Positions 24,314-35,748 of a DNA stretch of 64,000 nucleotides are shown one piece after another. The DNA comes from Antennarius striatus (lineage: Eukaryota; Chordata; Actinopteri; Lophiiformes; Antennariidae): positions 20,012,501-20,076,500 of the forward strand of contig NC_090779.1 in the NCBI RefSeq assembly GCF_040054535.1, given 5' to 3'. How positions within the stretch are numbered: position 1 is the first letter of the stretch; the number at the start of each line of letters is the position of its first letter. A program made the position numbers and the translations under genes. Under the pieces are notes generated by a model. It worked only from the letters and a program-made list of their open reading frames with translations, was not told the DNA's origin and did not search any database.

Positions 24314-27300
24314 GGAGCTCTCAGGAAGGGGAGGCCTAAGGACGGCAAATGAAACAGTGCATACGTGAGTCGTTTCTGTGGGCCATGCAACATAATAAGA
24401 GTAGACACGGCTTCTTCTCACTACGGACGCTATTATCTGTAGATTGCAGCGCTGAAGCAGGCCTTGACATTTTCCTGATGAAACCTGCAAGCGAATTGCC
24501 TTCATTTCAAAAGGACACACACATCATGAGCCGCTGGCCATGTTTCACAATCTCACTTCAACAATTAAACTGAAGCCAAAGACTCGTTACGATCACTAGG
24601 AACTAGACCAATAAGCAGTCTGATGGTAATTATGAGTCAGCTCATTCACTGACTTTACATTCCTGCCCGTGGGAAAACATGACAAGTTGTTGAGAGATGG
24701 TTACGGGTGAGTTTGGAGTACGGCCTCTGGCGTTCCGGACTGTAAAAGCAAATCCTAAACCACGGGATTTGCTGCTGAATGGAGCCTGGACGAGCCCGGA
24801 ATACAGAGGCTACCTCACACATTCCAACTGCATTTACCGGGTGCATGAGTATAACCGATCGGACGGTTTGTGTGTGAGAGAAGAAACATTTTAAACCGAG
24901 ACATGAGGATGTCACCGGCAGCCTCTCCCTGGGAGTTAGACGTAGAGATCATGACTCCGACGCCGCTGCAGATCTGGACAAGTATCTGTCTGTGATGATG
25001 ATGAGTAAAGCCAGACGACGAGCATATGAGTGTTACAGCTCCTCAGGGCTCGCCGCCTGTCAACAACAACCTACTGACAGGCTTTTGTCATCCAAATATC
25101 GCTCACAACCTGACTTCCATCCAAATAACTCACTCACTCAGAGTCAAACGTATTCATTGCCCTTGAAGAATGTGTATTCAGAACAGGACAGGCTTCCCTC
25201 TGAACGCTGACACACAACAGTACATCTCTGTCTCACCAAATCAGTCAAGTGCACTGCATTCTGTCTCTGCCTGCCTCACCGACCGCAAAGATCTGTTTTT
25301 TTAAAGCCAAATGAGTAGAAAACTGTTTTACTAGAGCCAGAGGCCGAAAGAGAAAAACGGCATTCAAAGCTGAACGGCCACAGAGAACCGGAGGAATTCC
25401 AGCTTCTCGTTAAATTACCATTTTTACGAGGCCATTAAAACATGTTTCATTTTAGAAATATAGTCTTTTTAGCTCAAAAAGATGTTTTTATGACAAGTCA
25501 TTGAGACTACTACAACTCCCTTTTACTGCTTTGCCTAAGAAGTCAATAAGGAATTTACAGATACTTGAGAATTCTGCCAGTCCCTTAAGCAAATGGAGGA
25601 AATTGAATCCAATTACCCTGATGCTGAAGACACCACGCTGGCTACCGGACGGTTTTAGAAGAGATTTTACAGTCTTTTCACTTGTTTAGAAACCTTAAAT
25701 GACTTCCCTACTCACGGTATTGAAGATTTTATATTTTCCAGCAACATTAAATTTCATTAGCTTTTCTTTAAAACATTCTCTTTATGCTCCACAAAATCAA
25801 ACACATGCCTTTTTCAAGGTGGTTTTCAACAACCATAGTCTGAAACTTTTAACTTCAAGTTGAGTGACCTGACACTATAATAATAATAATTAGCTCAAAG
25901 AAGACAACACACAACACACATGGAGGCACTTTCCTGTTCAATACCAGGTGCAAATTAACAGCTTGAATTCTCGTTTTGTAAAAGTGTGAATTAAAAGTCA
26001 AAAAAAGGAAACAGCTGTTTACACCCCAAACATTTAAATGATCACATCTGGCAAGCTGGAAAAAAAACTGTTGGAATATGAGCTTTATTACTTACTTAAA
26101 GGATTAAGTGATCGGTAAAACTGATATGGATTATTTTAGTGGATATTGGAAAAACCATGAAAAAAAAACACGAGTCAGAGAACATGAGTTTTTATTTGTC
26201 TGCAGAGTCGAGGGTGTCCCTGCATCCGTTGTCTCAACACAACACGATTTATGACGAGATTAATCTTTATTGACCCCCAGAGTAAGTACAAAAACATAAA
26301 AACAAAGTGGTAGGACAAAAGCAAACTGGGACAGTTTGTCACGATCACACACCGTGCCTTCTTTTCCTGCCCTCTTTATCGTTGTGATAAGAAATAATGG
26401 CCAAATCTTAAGCAACTTCAATTTACCTGGCTCATGATGATCAATTAGGTTTCAGTGATTTACTTTAGAGGGACTGTTGGGTTGATTCTGCAGCCATCCG
26501 CTGTATGTTTCAGTATTTTTAAAAAAACATCCAACAACAAGTTCTGTTTTGATCCAGACAGGGTCACAAATACAAAGAACGGAGCAATCTTCTCTACAGC
26601 TTCGGTTTCTGAGTCTTACTGGTCAGAACAAGTATTTTTTACCCGATAACCCTACTTTGCCTCGAGCAGACAACTTCTGTGCTTAGTCTACTGTCAACAA
26701 TCAACCAAACTATTCCAGGGCAAGAGATGAGGGAAAAACATTAACCTCAACTGTCACATTGACAGTTTGCAGCATCACGTCAGTTACAGCTTAAGCAAAC
26801 AGTCTGTCCTCTTCTGAGCAGCTCGTCCTGCTGCTGCAACACCCAAAGTCTACAGCACAAAAACGAGGGCCATCAGGAGGTGGTTCCGGGCCCCCAGGTC
26901 ATGCAAATTTGTACAAAGAACAATGGGAGTAAGAAACTGGTTTCTCCCATCGGTAACTGCCCTGATACTGTATATTATTAGTAGTAAAACCTTTTGAAAC
27001 AAAATACTATTAGCGTGGTGACACCCTAACCTAGGACAATGTTCAATCTTTCATTCATTTTGAGAGATGAAAGACACATCTTGAGAACGTAGGTGATATA
27101 TCGATCGCTTTACTGATAAACGATGGAGCATCATGCATTCACAGCACCTGTTTTCTAAGTTTAAACACAAACACGCGCACACACTCACGCAAACATGCAC
27201 ACTGGTAGTCTTGAACTTATGAACATTCAGAGATACGAACATATTTGACTATTGTCCTGCAGTTCCCCTTTCGGCCACAACCCCCCACTGAGCAGCACCA

Positions 27301-29920
27301 CTGCGTCCAAGCAGCTCCAACACTCGTTTGCCCCTCTTGTTTGTTGTCTCTGTAAACATCTCAGCACGTCTGGTTTTGTACCTCGGATACTTTACTGCGG
27401 ACAGACGTTATGTCGAGCGCAATGGCTTAAATCTAAATTTATGCCATGTATTTTTTTTAAACTTATGCGTATTCGAGAACAACTTAACTTGAAATGACTT
27501 GTACCTGTTTTTATTGTATTGTGTTGTTTTTATGTCCTATTGTTTCTGGTAAATTTTAGGAAATTATACTTTCGTATTTAAAGTAGAAACGGCATTTAAA
27601 TTACCTCAAATGGCAATTACAGATTCAAATTCAATAATAACGACTTGTGCACAATTAAATTTACAATGTCTCGGAATCAAATGTGTTCATCTCTTGAGGA
27701 CTACTTGTATGTGTGTGTGCGTGTGCCTGTGTGTGTGTATGCGTATGCGAACAACAAGGTTGGCAAAAGATTCCAGCATGTTTTTATTTGATGAGAAATC
27801 CTAAATCCACTCACTCCTGGTTATTGTAGTTAAGCTTTATTCAGTTGCCAAGGTAATATCCAGAATCCTCTCTTATTTTATGAATGTGTGATAGGGGATA
27901 TGAGAGGACACATTGACATCTCTAAAATAAGTGGTTTATTATCCAGCAGACTATGGAGACAAATCACTTTGTGAATGTTCCACGGAAATGGCAGCAGTAA
28001 GGGCGTGGGGGGCTGAGTGTAGAGCTCTGGACATGATCCGTGTTCCAAGCCTTATTCCTGGTCCCTTAAGTAGGCCGGTTTGAGGTCTGAGCTCCAGATC
28101 TGCTGGGTGGCGGCCAGAAGGAGAGGGGAGGGGGGTGGTGATGTGGAGCAAAGGGGTCCGATAGCTGTGCTGATTCAGGATTTGTTGTCATGGAAATCCT
28201 GCTGCTTTTTCCTTGCTGAAAATGCAGAACACAGCGAGACAATGCATGCATGCTGATTTTCTGTATAACAGGCCTGACCCTCCTCCACAGCAGCAGCAGC
28301 CTGTCTGCCTGCATTTTCATCCCCCACACCAGCGACATATAGCTACTCCAGACAACTCCAGACAGAACGGCATTCTCTATCTGTCTTCCTGACATCGTCG
28401 GAAGAGGAAAGAGTCAGGTGGATGCAGCAGAAACAGGAGGGAGGAGGGAGGGTTGAGGCATCGTGGATGCTGCAGCGGTGGCAATTACCATAAGCCTCGT
28501 ATGGATCCTGTCCCCTATTTTGCTGCAGCTGTGAGTGAACAGCATCTGTACTGATGAGCTAAAAGTGTAAGGCTCGACTTCCAGCCGCGAAGAACTACAA
28601 CCCCAAAGGCGGCCCCGCAAACTCTCTGCAACCCATCATCACTGCAGAGGTCTGTGTTATTGTCCCATTTCTGCTGGATGAAGTGATCATACCACAGCCA
28701 TAATCACTAGAGGGCCACTGATTATCTGGAACACTCACAGACGTGGGAACAATAAGGTCGCAAAACCTTCTGTGATGCTTACGGGGTTGGGTAAACCATG
28801 TGGCGTCACTGCCTTCAGCTCCTTGAAAGCCATCGCCGCCCCCTAGACCCCTCGCTTACATGAGCAGAGAAAGACCAAGCATGACTGTTGGCATGATTCA
28901 CAGGAGAGCTCAGCCTTCCTCTTCTAAAGAGCAGCCTTTTCTCATCCTGTCCAGGACAATGAGGACATGAGTGAGGAGCTGGCTCTATTATGGGGGCCTC
29001 ACATAAAGGCTGCATTGTGCATGGTAAAAAAAAAGTAGTCTTTTTCAGAAGAAGCATGAGTGTTGTTGCGTGCAGCTGATCTGGGATTGAACATCATGCA
29101 ATCATGCTGGACCCTCACATACTGCAGTAGGTGAGGATCAATTTTAAAAGGGAGATCTTCATGGGCATAATGTAAAACCACGCACAAATCACCTCTCAGC
29201 ACATTTACCCCTTCGCTCTTTTCTGACACGCTCTTCCCTCTCCACAATTTCACACTTGTCACACAAAACACCTCAAACAGACTCCTCATCCAGAGCCTGT
29301 AGCTGAAGGAGGCCTAGCCAGAGCAGTGATGCTCAGACACAGGCATCGAAGGCAATCAGATTCAACACTGATTAACACTGTTGCTATGGTTACAGCGGTT
29401 TGAGTGACGGACATGTTCCATGCAAAGCTTTCTTTATTTCTTGCTTAACATCGCCTGCAGTCAGACGGTAGATGACCAAGTTCAATAGTGAAGTTTCATG
29501 GTTGTAGTTTCATAGTGTACTGTAGGGAAGAGTAATTAATCACAAATGAAAATAATACGACATCTCAGTGAATATCAGTCCACCTAATGTGAGACAGATG
29601 ACAGAGACACAGAGCCAACAGAAAGACCTGGTCAGACTTTAGAGAGTTTTCTTTAGCTCTCTCTCTGTCTCTATAAGTGAAAGCCGCAAAAAACCAAAAA
29701 CAAATGAACATTCAAATAACGGCCATCTACTGATGATAACACACCAAAAAAAGAAAAATCAGAATCAGTGGACAACAGGTCCTCCATTCTTTGGTGTATC
29801 AATCAGTTTTCATGGACGTCATCCTTCAACGGAAAGTAAATGAAGGGATGTTCATATGGACATAAACTATTTTAACTGTGAATATATGTGTTTATCTGTC
29901 CGTCTATCTATTTAGTTCTC

Positions 29921-29927
<7 letters not shown>

Positions 29928-29989
<62 letters not shown>
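29928..29989. repeat. (TG)n microsatellite
   Basis: About 62 bp of uninterrupted TG dinucleotides in cdk17 intron 1. Confidence 0.95.
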
Positions 29990-29992
<3 letters not shown>

Positions 29993-30808
29993 AAGTCAAT
30001 TGGTAGCCTTCATTATTGCTAAATGAAAAGCAGCATGATTATCATCCCTGCTGTTTGCCTCATTAGGGAGATTATCAGCCACGTGTACTTTGGACTGGAT
30101 CTGGGTCAAGTCACCTGCCATCCGTGTGTGAGCTGAGCATTAGCATCAGAGAGAGCAACAATTACCTCTCCCCTTCCTTCCGGTCTGCGCTCATCACACC
30201 AGCAGGTCTCGATAACCTTTCATGGCTGTGACGATGGGACAACCAGCCAGCCAGCCGGATGGGGTTATCTGAATATCAGCTTCCATATCAAACTGCAAAC
30301 ACAAACGGCTCTCGGTAGCCTTTGTAGTCATTTCAACAACCGGCAGGTCACACACAGCTGTGTGACAATCAAACAAACCCTACAGAAAGAAAAGATGGTA
30401 TCGTTTTTCCCTCAGGGTGGCACAGAATTTTTTTAATTGATAATTTATAGGAATTAAATTAGTAAGAAGTAATTTTTTTGACAACAAAGTCCACTAATCA
30501 TTTATGGATGTACATGCATGTACATGAAACACAGCGTGACAAAAAAAATCCCGAGCATGAGGCACGAGAAAGTCACTTGGCTTAAGAGCAAATGGAAAAT
30601 AAATCATGTTATTAAGAACCCAAAATGTATTTTAAGCCATTGAGCACAGGTCTCCTTTCTCAATCCATGATTAGAAAACCAAACTGAGCCAAGTTTGAGT
30701 GTTTCTAAATGAGGTTAATTCAAAAAAGCAAACAGATTTAATATGGATTTCTGAAACCGGTAATGCTTAAAAAATGAACCCACTGCCTTATATGTGAAGC
30801 AATGTTGG

Positions 30809-30811
<3 letters not shown>

Positions 30812-30891
<80 letters not shown>
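30812..30891. repeat. (TG)n microsatellite
   Basis: About 80 bp of uninterrupted TG dinucleotides in cdk17 intron 1. Confidence 0.95.
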
Positions 30892-33149
30892 TACTACCAA
30901 ATAAAGACCAGACAAATGTGAGGACGAGCTCCTGCAAATCCTGCCAAGAGTGATGAGAAAAAAAGGCAATATTTGTCCCTCACCTGTTTCAGACATTAAT
31001 ACAGTGAACGACGATCCCACATATGTGGACTAATTTATTACTGTATGGCTCTATCACACAGACCAGCTGGCTAAGCGGCGGCAGGGTCTTGACCGCCGGC
31101 ACACACTCCCAGAATCCCCGCCAAACCTGCGAGGAGCAGCGTTTGTCTGCTGGGGTTGTTACATGTGAGCGGCCTGAGCTGAAGACGGTTCGTCTAAATG
31201 CTCAAGAGGAAGAGTTTGTATTCATGGCTATCTATAGGTGGGAGCAGTGCCTGTGACATAGCAGCTGCTCCCCAGAGAGCGGTGACACATTAACCTTCAG
31301 CCAGCTGTCTCGGCATGCCGTTCAAACATGAGCTCACACACTCGGACAACAGACTCGCAGACTGAGCATAACCTCAGGAGACGGAATTCCAATCATCCAG
31401 TAAGTCCATGCGGTTTGATTTAAAGTTCCTTGGGTTCAAAAACACAGAATAATCTCTGACAAACACACATCTATTTTCTTTCTACACTCTCACATACACA
31501 ATCACACACATACTGGACCATCATCCGATCTACAATGAGACCCGAGGGATCAGCACCACGTAGCTGCAGCTGTTTCACAGCAGGTCGGGTTACGTTGCCA
31601 CCATCATCCCCAAGGCCCTCACCAAGGGAACGACCCCACGTCAAACCATCACACACAGGCACACTGTCGCCCAGCAGTTCCCTCAGAGAACCAGACTTGG
31701 CACAAGAGTATTTTGAGCCCAAAAGTGCCACACCTCCCCAGGGTTGACTTAGTCAAAATGAAACCTGCTCAAAGGAAACAAGAGAAAGTGCTACGACAGT
31801 TCATTAGCCAAAACAATATTAGCTGTAAACGGTGACGAGAGTGACTGCATACTGAGGCTCGATGTGTTTCCTGGTATCGGCTAAAATGTTTCCATAGCAG
31901 ATTGTATATAACTGTCACTGGCTATGAGTGCTTCTTCATTTATTTCTGGATCAGAGGGGTTCTGATTTAAATCATATTTCTCACTGCATTTATTCAGATA
32001 CCGTTCTTATTTGTGAGCTCAACAACATTTGAGAAATTGGTATAATCGCTGAAGCAAAATGAATTAATTTAAGTAAAAAAGGATCATTTGGCATCTGTAC
32101 TGAAAGTCTATCGTATGTCAGTACTAATATTATCATTTTACCTCCATCGTGGAGGCTGACGAACTGAATTCCAAGAAACTTTGTGAAAAGATGGGATATA
32201 CAGTATGGCAGACAGGTATGAATCAGGTTTTGGTACAGATCGGCATCTATATTGATGTCAACATTTTTAGTAACATGTCTGGATTTAAACTATGAATCAT
32301 GTTTCTGAGTGCATATGGCGTGCAGCAGATCCAGAAAATAATCTTTTTTTAAAGTTTCTCCTTCTTATTGGAGGTATGCACTCTAACAGTGTCTCTATTT
32401 CAAGTTTGTTTGTTTTTTGGTATAAATAGCAGAAAGGTTGCTAATCTAATTTTGCACAAGACTGGATACAAACCTATTTCAGTCTGGATAACACTTTATA
32501 TCTTTCAAACATATCTCATATCCATTTCAGTGACTGTGACTGCATTATCTCTGCTATATATTGGTGGCACTGCCATGTATTGCATGGAAAATGAAAATGA
32601 CATCTGTTGACAATGTGGACACGCAGACAAATAAACCTGGGTGATCATACGATATGGCTTTCTGTTAATAAAAATGGAATCAAATCTTTTAGATATAGAT
32701 ATGATAACATTTTCACACACAGTATTAGGAGAACATTAATCTGCAAACTGTCATAACAGAGTTACGTGCATTAATGTTTGTGCCTGAGTTAGTGCATTTA
32801 GAACAAGGCTGCCAACATGACTCATGCATGAGAACAATAAGTGTGGCAATGCGCGCCACAGGGGCATACCGAGTGAACTTCCTCATCACTTCGCCGGGAG
32901 CCTCCCTCCCCACCCGGAACAATGATCTCTTCCTTTCAGATATCCTGCTCATCTCTGCCCCACAGTGGAGTCCATATACGAAGAACACATACAGCTGGAA
33001 GCAAAATGTTCCATCCTGAATCTTTATTGGTTACAATACATTATTAACTACCTGTTAGTAAGACCCACACCAAACATGGGCCGATCAAACAATCACAAAC
33101 CGTGGTACTCAAGCCATAATGGTAGATGCCCTTTATACAACCGTATAGG

Positions 33150-33340
33150 TAACAAACATTTTCACGCAGTATTCTTCAGGAATCTTAGCCTATTCCTCAG
33201 AGGCATGGGAAACATTTCAGTGTTTAAATAGGTGTAGGTTTCCAACTTTAGAGGAAGCAAAGCAGCCCCAGAGCATCACTTTCACCATGCTTCACCGTTC
33301 CTCACATTCCTCTGATCCAGGCCCGAAAGGTTTTGTTTCA
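33150..33340 (-). mobile_element. Decayed Tc1-like transposase fragment
   Basis: The minus strand can be read in pieces as MVKVMLWGCFASSKVGN and, further on, a stretch resembling LRNRLRFLKN. The first piece resembles the MVWGCF-type motif of Tc1/mariner transposases near the second catalytic Asp. Stops and frame breaks interrupt the frame, there are no recognisable terminal repeats at its ends, and only a small part of the transposase is present. It is a dead fragment in cdk17 intron 1. The identification rests on a short motif. Confidence 0.55.
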
Positions 33341-33466
33341 TAGATCCACAGAACAAAATATCCCAAATCCAATTTTTTCCCCAGATTTCAAATTTGATCA
33401 TGGATGCCCAAATGTAAATCTAGATATTAAGAGAAAAATAATTTTATCACTTTAAAGGTCCGGAAG

Positions 33467-33621
33467 TACAGTATTTTCCGCACTATAAGGCTCACTGGAC
33501 TATAAGGCGCACCTTCAATGAATGGCCTATTTCAAAACTCTTTTTTTACAAATAAGGCCCACTGGATTATAAGGCCCACTGTCGGTTCTTGAGAAAATTA
33601 TATAGTACGGAAAATACTGTA
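33467..33621 (+). mobile_element. MITE copy 1 (TA-flanked, terminal inverted repeats)
   Basis: The left end TACAGTATTTTCCGCACTA and right end TAGTACGGAAAATACTGTA are inverted repeats with one mismatch. The interior carries repeated phrases of the type CACTGGATTATAAGGC and AATGAATGGCCTATTT. The same phrases occur in copies at 42341-42590 and 43432-43685. Flanking TA at both ends suggests a Tc1/mariner-type target duplication. The element is about 155 bp with no coding capacity. It sits in cdk17 intron 1, in the same orientation as copy 2. Confidence 0.8.
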
Positions 33622-34349
33622 AATGCAAAGTTGTTAGGGCTGGCAGAGTGTTTAAAAACGTCTGATTCGCAAATATATGCTGGAATTCAATTTCATTAAA
33701 AGCTAATATCAAACATCTGATGTGTACTATACGTATTTTTGATAATAAGCCTGTTATAGTTTGGGGGTTGAGTCATCTACACTTTAACTCTTGGTTATGA
33801 TTTCAACCAGAGGGTTAAATTCCTAGAAACTGCAGGAGTCTCTCCTCAATCTGTTCCACATGCAGACTCTTGCCATGACATCCTGCAGCAGATGAAAGAG
33901 CTTAAAGCCTCTAAAGCTGACAGTAATGTACAGTATACCAATTCAGAGGCTGCTTTGGACAACACGGTTATTTGGGGCCAAGACGGGACATCTCCGAAAT
34001 GTGGGTCAATCAATGTTTGGGTAGCAACTTTGCAAGACGACACATGCAGAGCAGCCAGCCAACCCTCCCTCCGACGAGCGATCCTCCTCCGGTTTAGTTC
34101 AAACCAGGTGTCGCAAACACAAATATTGAACCAAAATGGGAAAGACCAAGCATTGACCTCTTGCTGCGATTGTGTCGCATGCAGTTGCTTCAGTTCAAAG
34201 CGGCCATTCGCCGGTGAAAAGGATAAACTGCTGCATTCACACTGTTAAAGCCCGTTGAGTCTCCACGCAGGCTGGTGGAAATGTTTCTTGCGGGACGACT
34301 CTTACAGCCATTTTGTCAAGAAACTACGTGGAATTTTATCGACTCTCAC

Positions 34350-34760
34350 CAGAAACGACGAGCGTTGCTCCGACCGGAGTCCCCGACCTCAGAGCTTCTT
34401 CTCAGGCCGGATGCCGTCTTTCCCTCCGAGCGTTAAAAAAAAATACACCGACCTCTTCTTCTCTGTGGTTTCCGTGTGGTGTCGACTACTTTCTATTCTT
34501 CGACGTCCCTTATATTCGCAGGTTTAGGAGCATGGTTTTCTTTTTAGGTTCTGAAGTTTAACTCCAGGTGGAATATAAGATACGCTGTTGGTGGTTTTTC
34601 GTTCGGAGACCATGGCAGTGTGAGATACGGTGGAGATTTGCTCGTAGATCTGTGTCCCCTCGCCTGCTGACGCTGCTACCGCACAGTAGCCTCGTCAAAA
34701 CTACAGCGGGGAAACAGCGACACCCATCGGTCGCTTCCGGAAGTGACGGAGATGTCGTCG
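34350..34760 (-). promoter_or_regulatory. cdk17: Probable cdk17 non-coding exon 1 and CpG-rich promoter
   Basis: On the minus strand a strong donor, GTTTCTG|GTGAGAGT, has its GT at 34349-34348. The sequence above it to about 34760 is rich in CG dinucleotides compared with its neighbourhood. This fits a first 5' UTR exon splicing to the acceptor at 24337-24336. CTTCCGGAAG, a head-to-head ETS site, lies at 34734-34743, followed by a TGACG half-site. No TATA box is apparent. The transcription start is not determined. Confidence 0.5.
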
Positions 34761-35748
34761 ACACGCCCCTACAGCGACACCTACTGGAGGAAATGTCACA
34801 GTTCTGCAAATCTGCAAGTACAGTAATGTACCTAAAAACACACCTTTTTTTTTTCTTGGTTTGCATTTTATGAAAGTACTTACACACATTTTACTCCTTA
34901 TAAATTTCAAGTATGATCTAAATGCAATCAATAAAAATGATAACACCAAAAACCTAAGAACCACAAGAGATACAGTAAAGTACATGTGTTACATTTATTC
35001 TATCTATTGCATATTTGTGAAATTTGTTACTTTAAGTTAAAAAGGTTTCGGTCTTACCTGCCACCATACCATCATACTCTATTAAGAAAAAATACATTGT
35101 CAGATAGATGAAGTTGGCAATAATGGAGATGTCATGTCTGGTTATGTGTCAGACTGAAATATATTTAATGTGTGTGAGAAGTCTGTGAGCTTCTTAGCAA
35201 GACTTCATCCAGGAGAATCGAATGTGGCCTTGCAGAGGGGCTCAATTGACTTCCTCCATAAGGAAAACACAACCAAAAAAACCATGATTTTGACCTCGGT
35301 TGTATTCTGTCAGTTTTCTTCCACAAACATTCATATGTTGCTGTCTGTAAGTCATGTTTTATTTAAAACTTGTATTAACCAGTCAAGCAGTGCAGATTCT
35401 ATGAGTTGTGTACTGAGCACCTCAACTTTGTCCTTCTAAGGCTGCAGAAACTATTCCTAATGGACCCATGATACTAACTGAAGTCCAATAAAACATAAGT
35501 GGATCAAAGTGCATGAGTGCTGTGTGTGAAGCTGATATTCAGCTCTTTGTTGTGACTTGGAAACTCTCTTCTGAGTGTCAGATCCTGCCTCTTATCAGAT
35601 CTGCAGGGTCACTCCCACCTTCTCCTCCAACAAGCAGTCAATAATCTTCCAGACTTCCACCCCACCTCTCTCAAACATCTTACTCACCTCTCCCTGGTGG
35701 TCTTCCTCACTGCTCGTATCCCTCCAAGATCCAGACACCGAACTTAAG
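34761..35748. promoter_or_regulatory. Intergenic region between divergent cdk17 and ucma
   Basis: About 1 kb separates the cdk17 CpG-rich promoter from the ucma start codon. It should contain the ucma promoter and 5' UTR near its right end, but I see no decisive core promoter element. An isolated donor-like site, GGCAG|GTAAGACC, reads on the minus strand near 35057 and could belong to an alternative cdk17 first exon. The junction between the two ancestral linkage blocks lies here. Confidence 0.4.

Larger units (their letters stand above)
24336..34349 (-). other. cdk17: cdk17 first intron (10 kb)
   Basis: This intron lies between the probable non-coding exon 1 (34350 and up) and the acceptor TTAG at 24337-24336 that opens the exon with the start codon. 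It contains (TG)n tracts at 29928-29989 and 30812-30891, a Tc1-like transposase relic at about 33150-33340 and a MITE at 33467-33621. A segment near 32140-32280 resembles a dispersed fish repeat with wording close to that at 51240-51375. No additional exon could be supported, though alternative 5' exons are possible. Confidence 0.45.

Noticed and set aside
24992-25210. 72-codon plus-strand open frame beginning with four Met codons
   Set aside because: No known motif, no splice context and lies within cdk17 intron 1; chance frame.
31471-31747. Facing open frames of 70-86 codons in cdk17 intron 1
   Set aside because: Composition is Ser/Pro/Gly-rich without recognisable motifs, and there are no splice or promoter signals. 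It could be a repeat relic, but I cannot support it.
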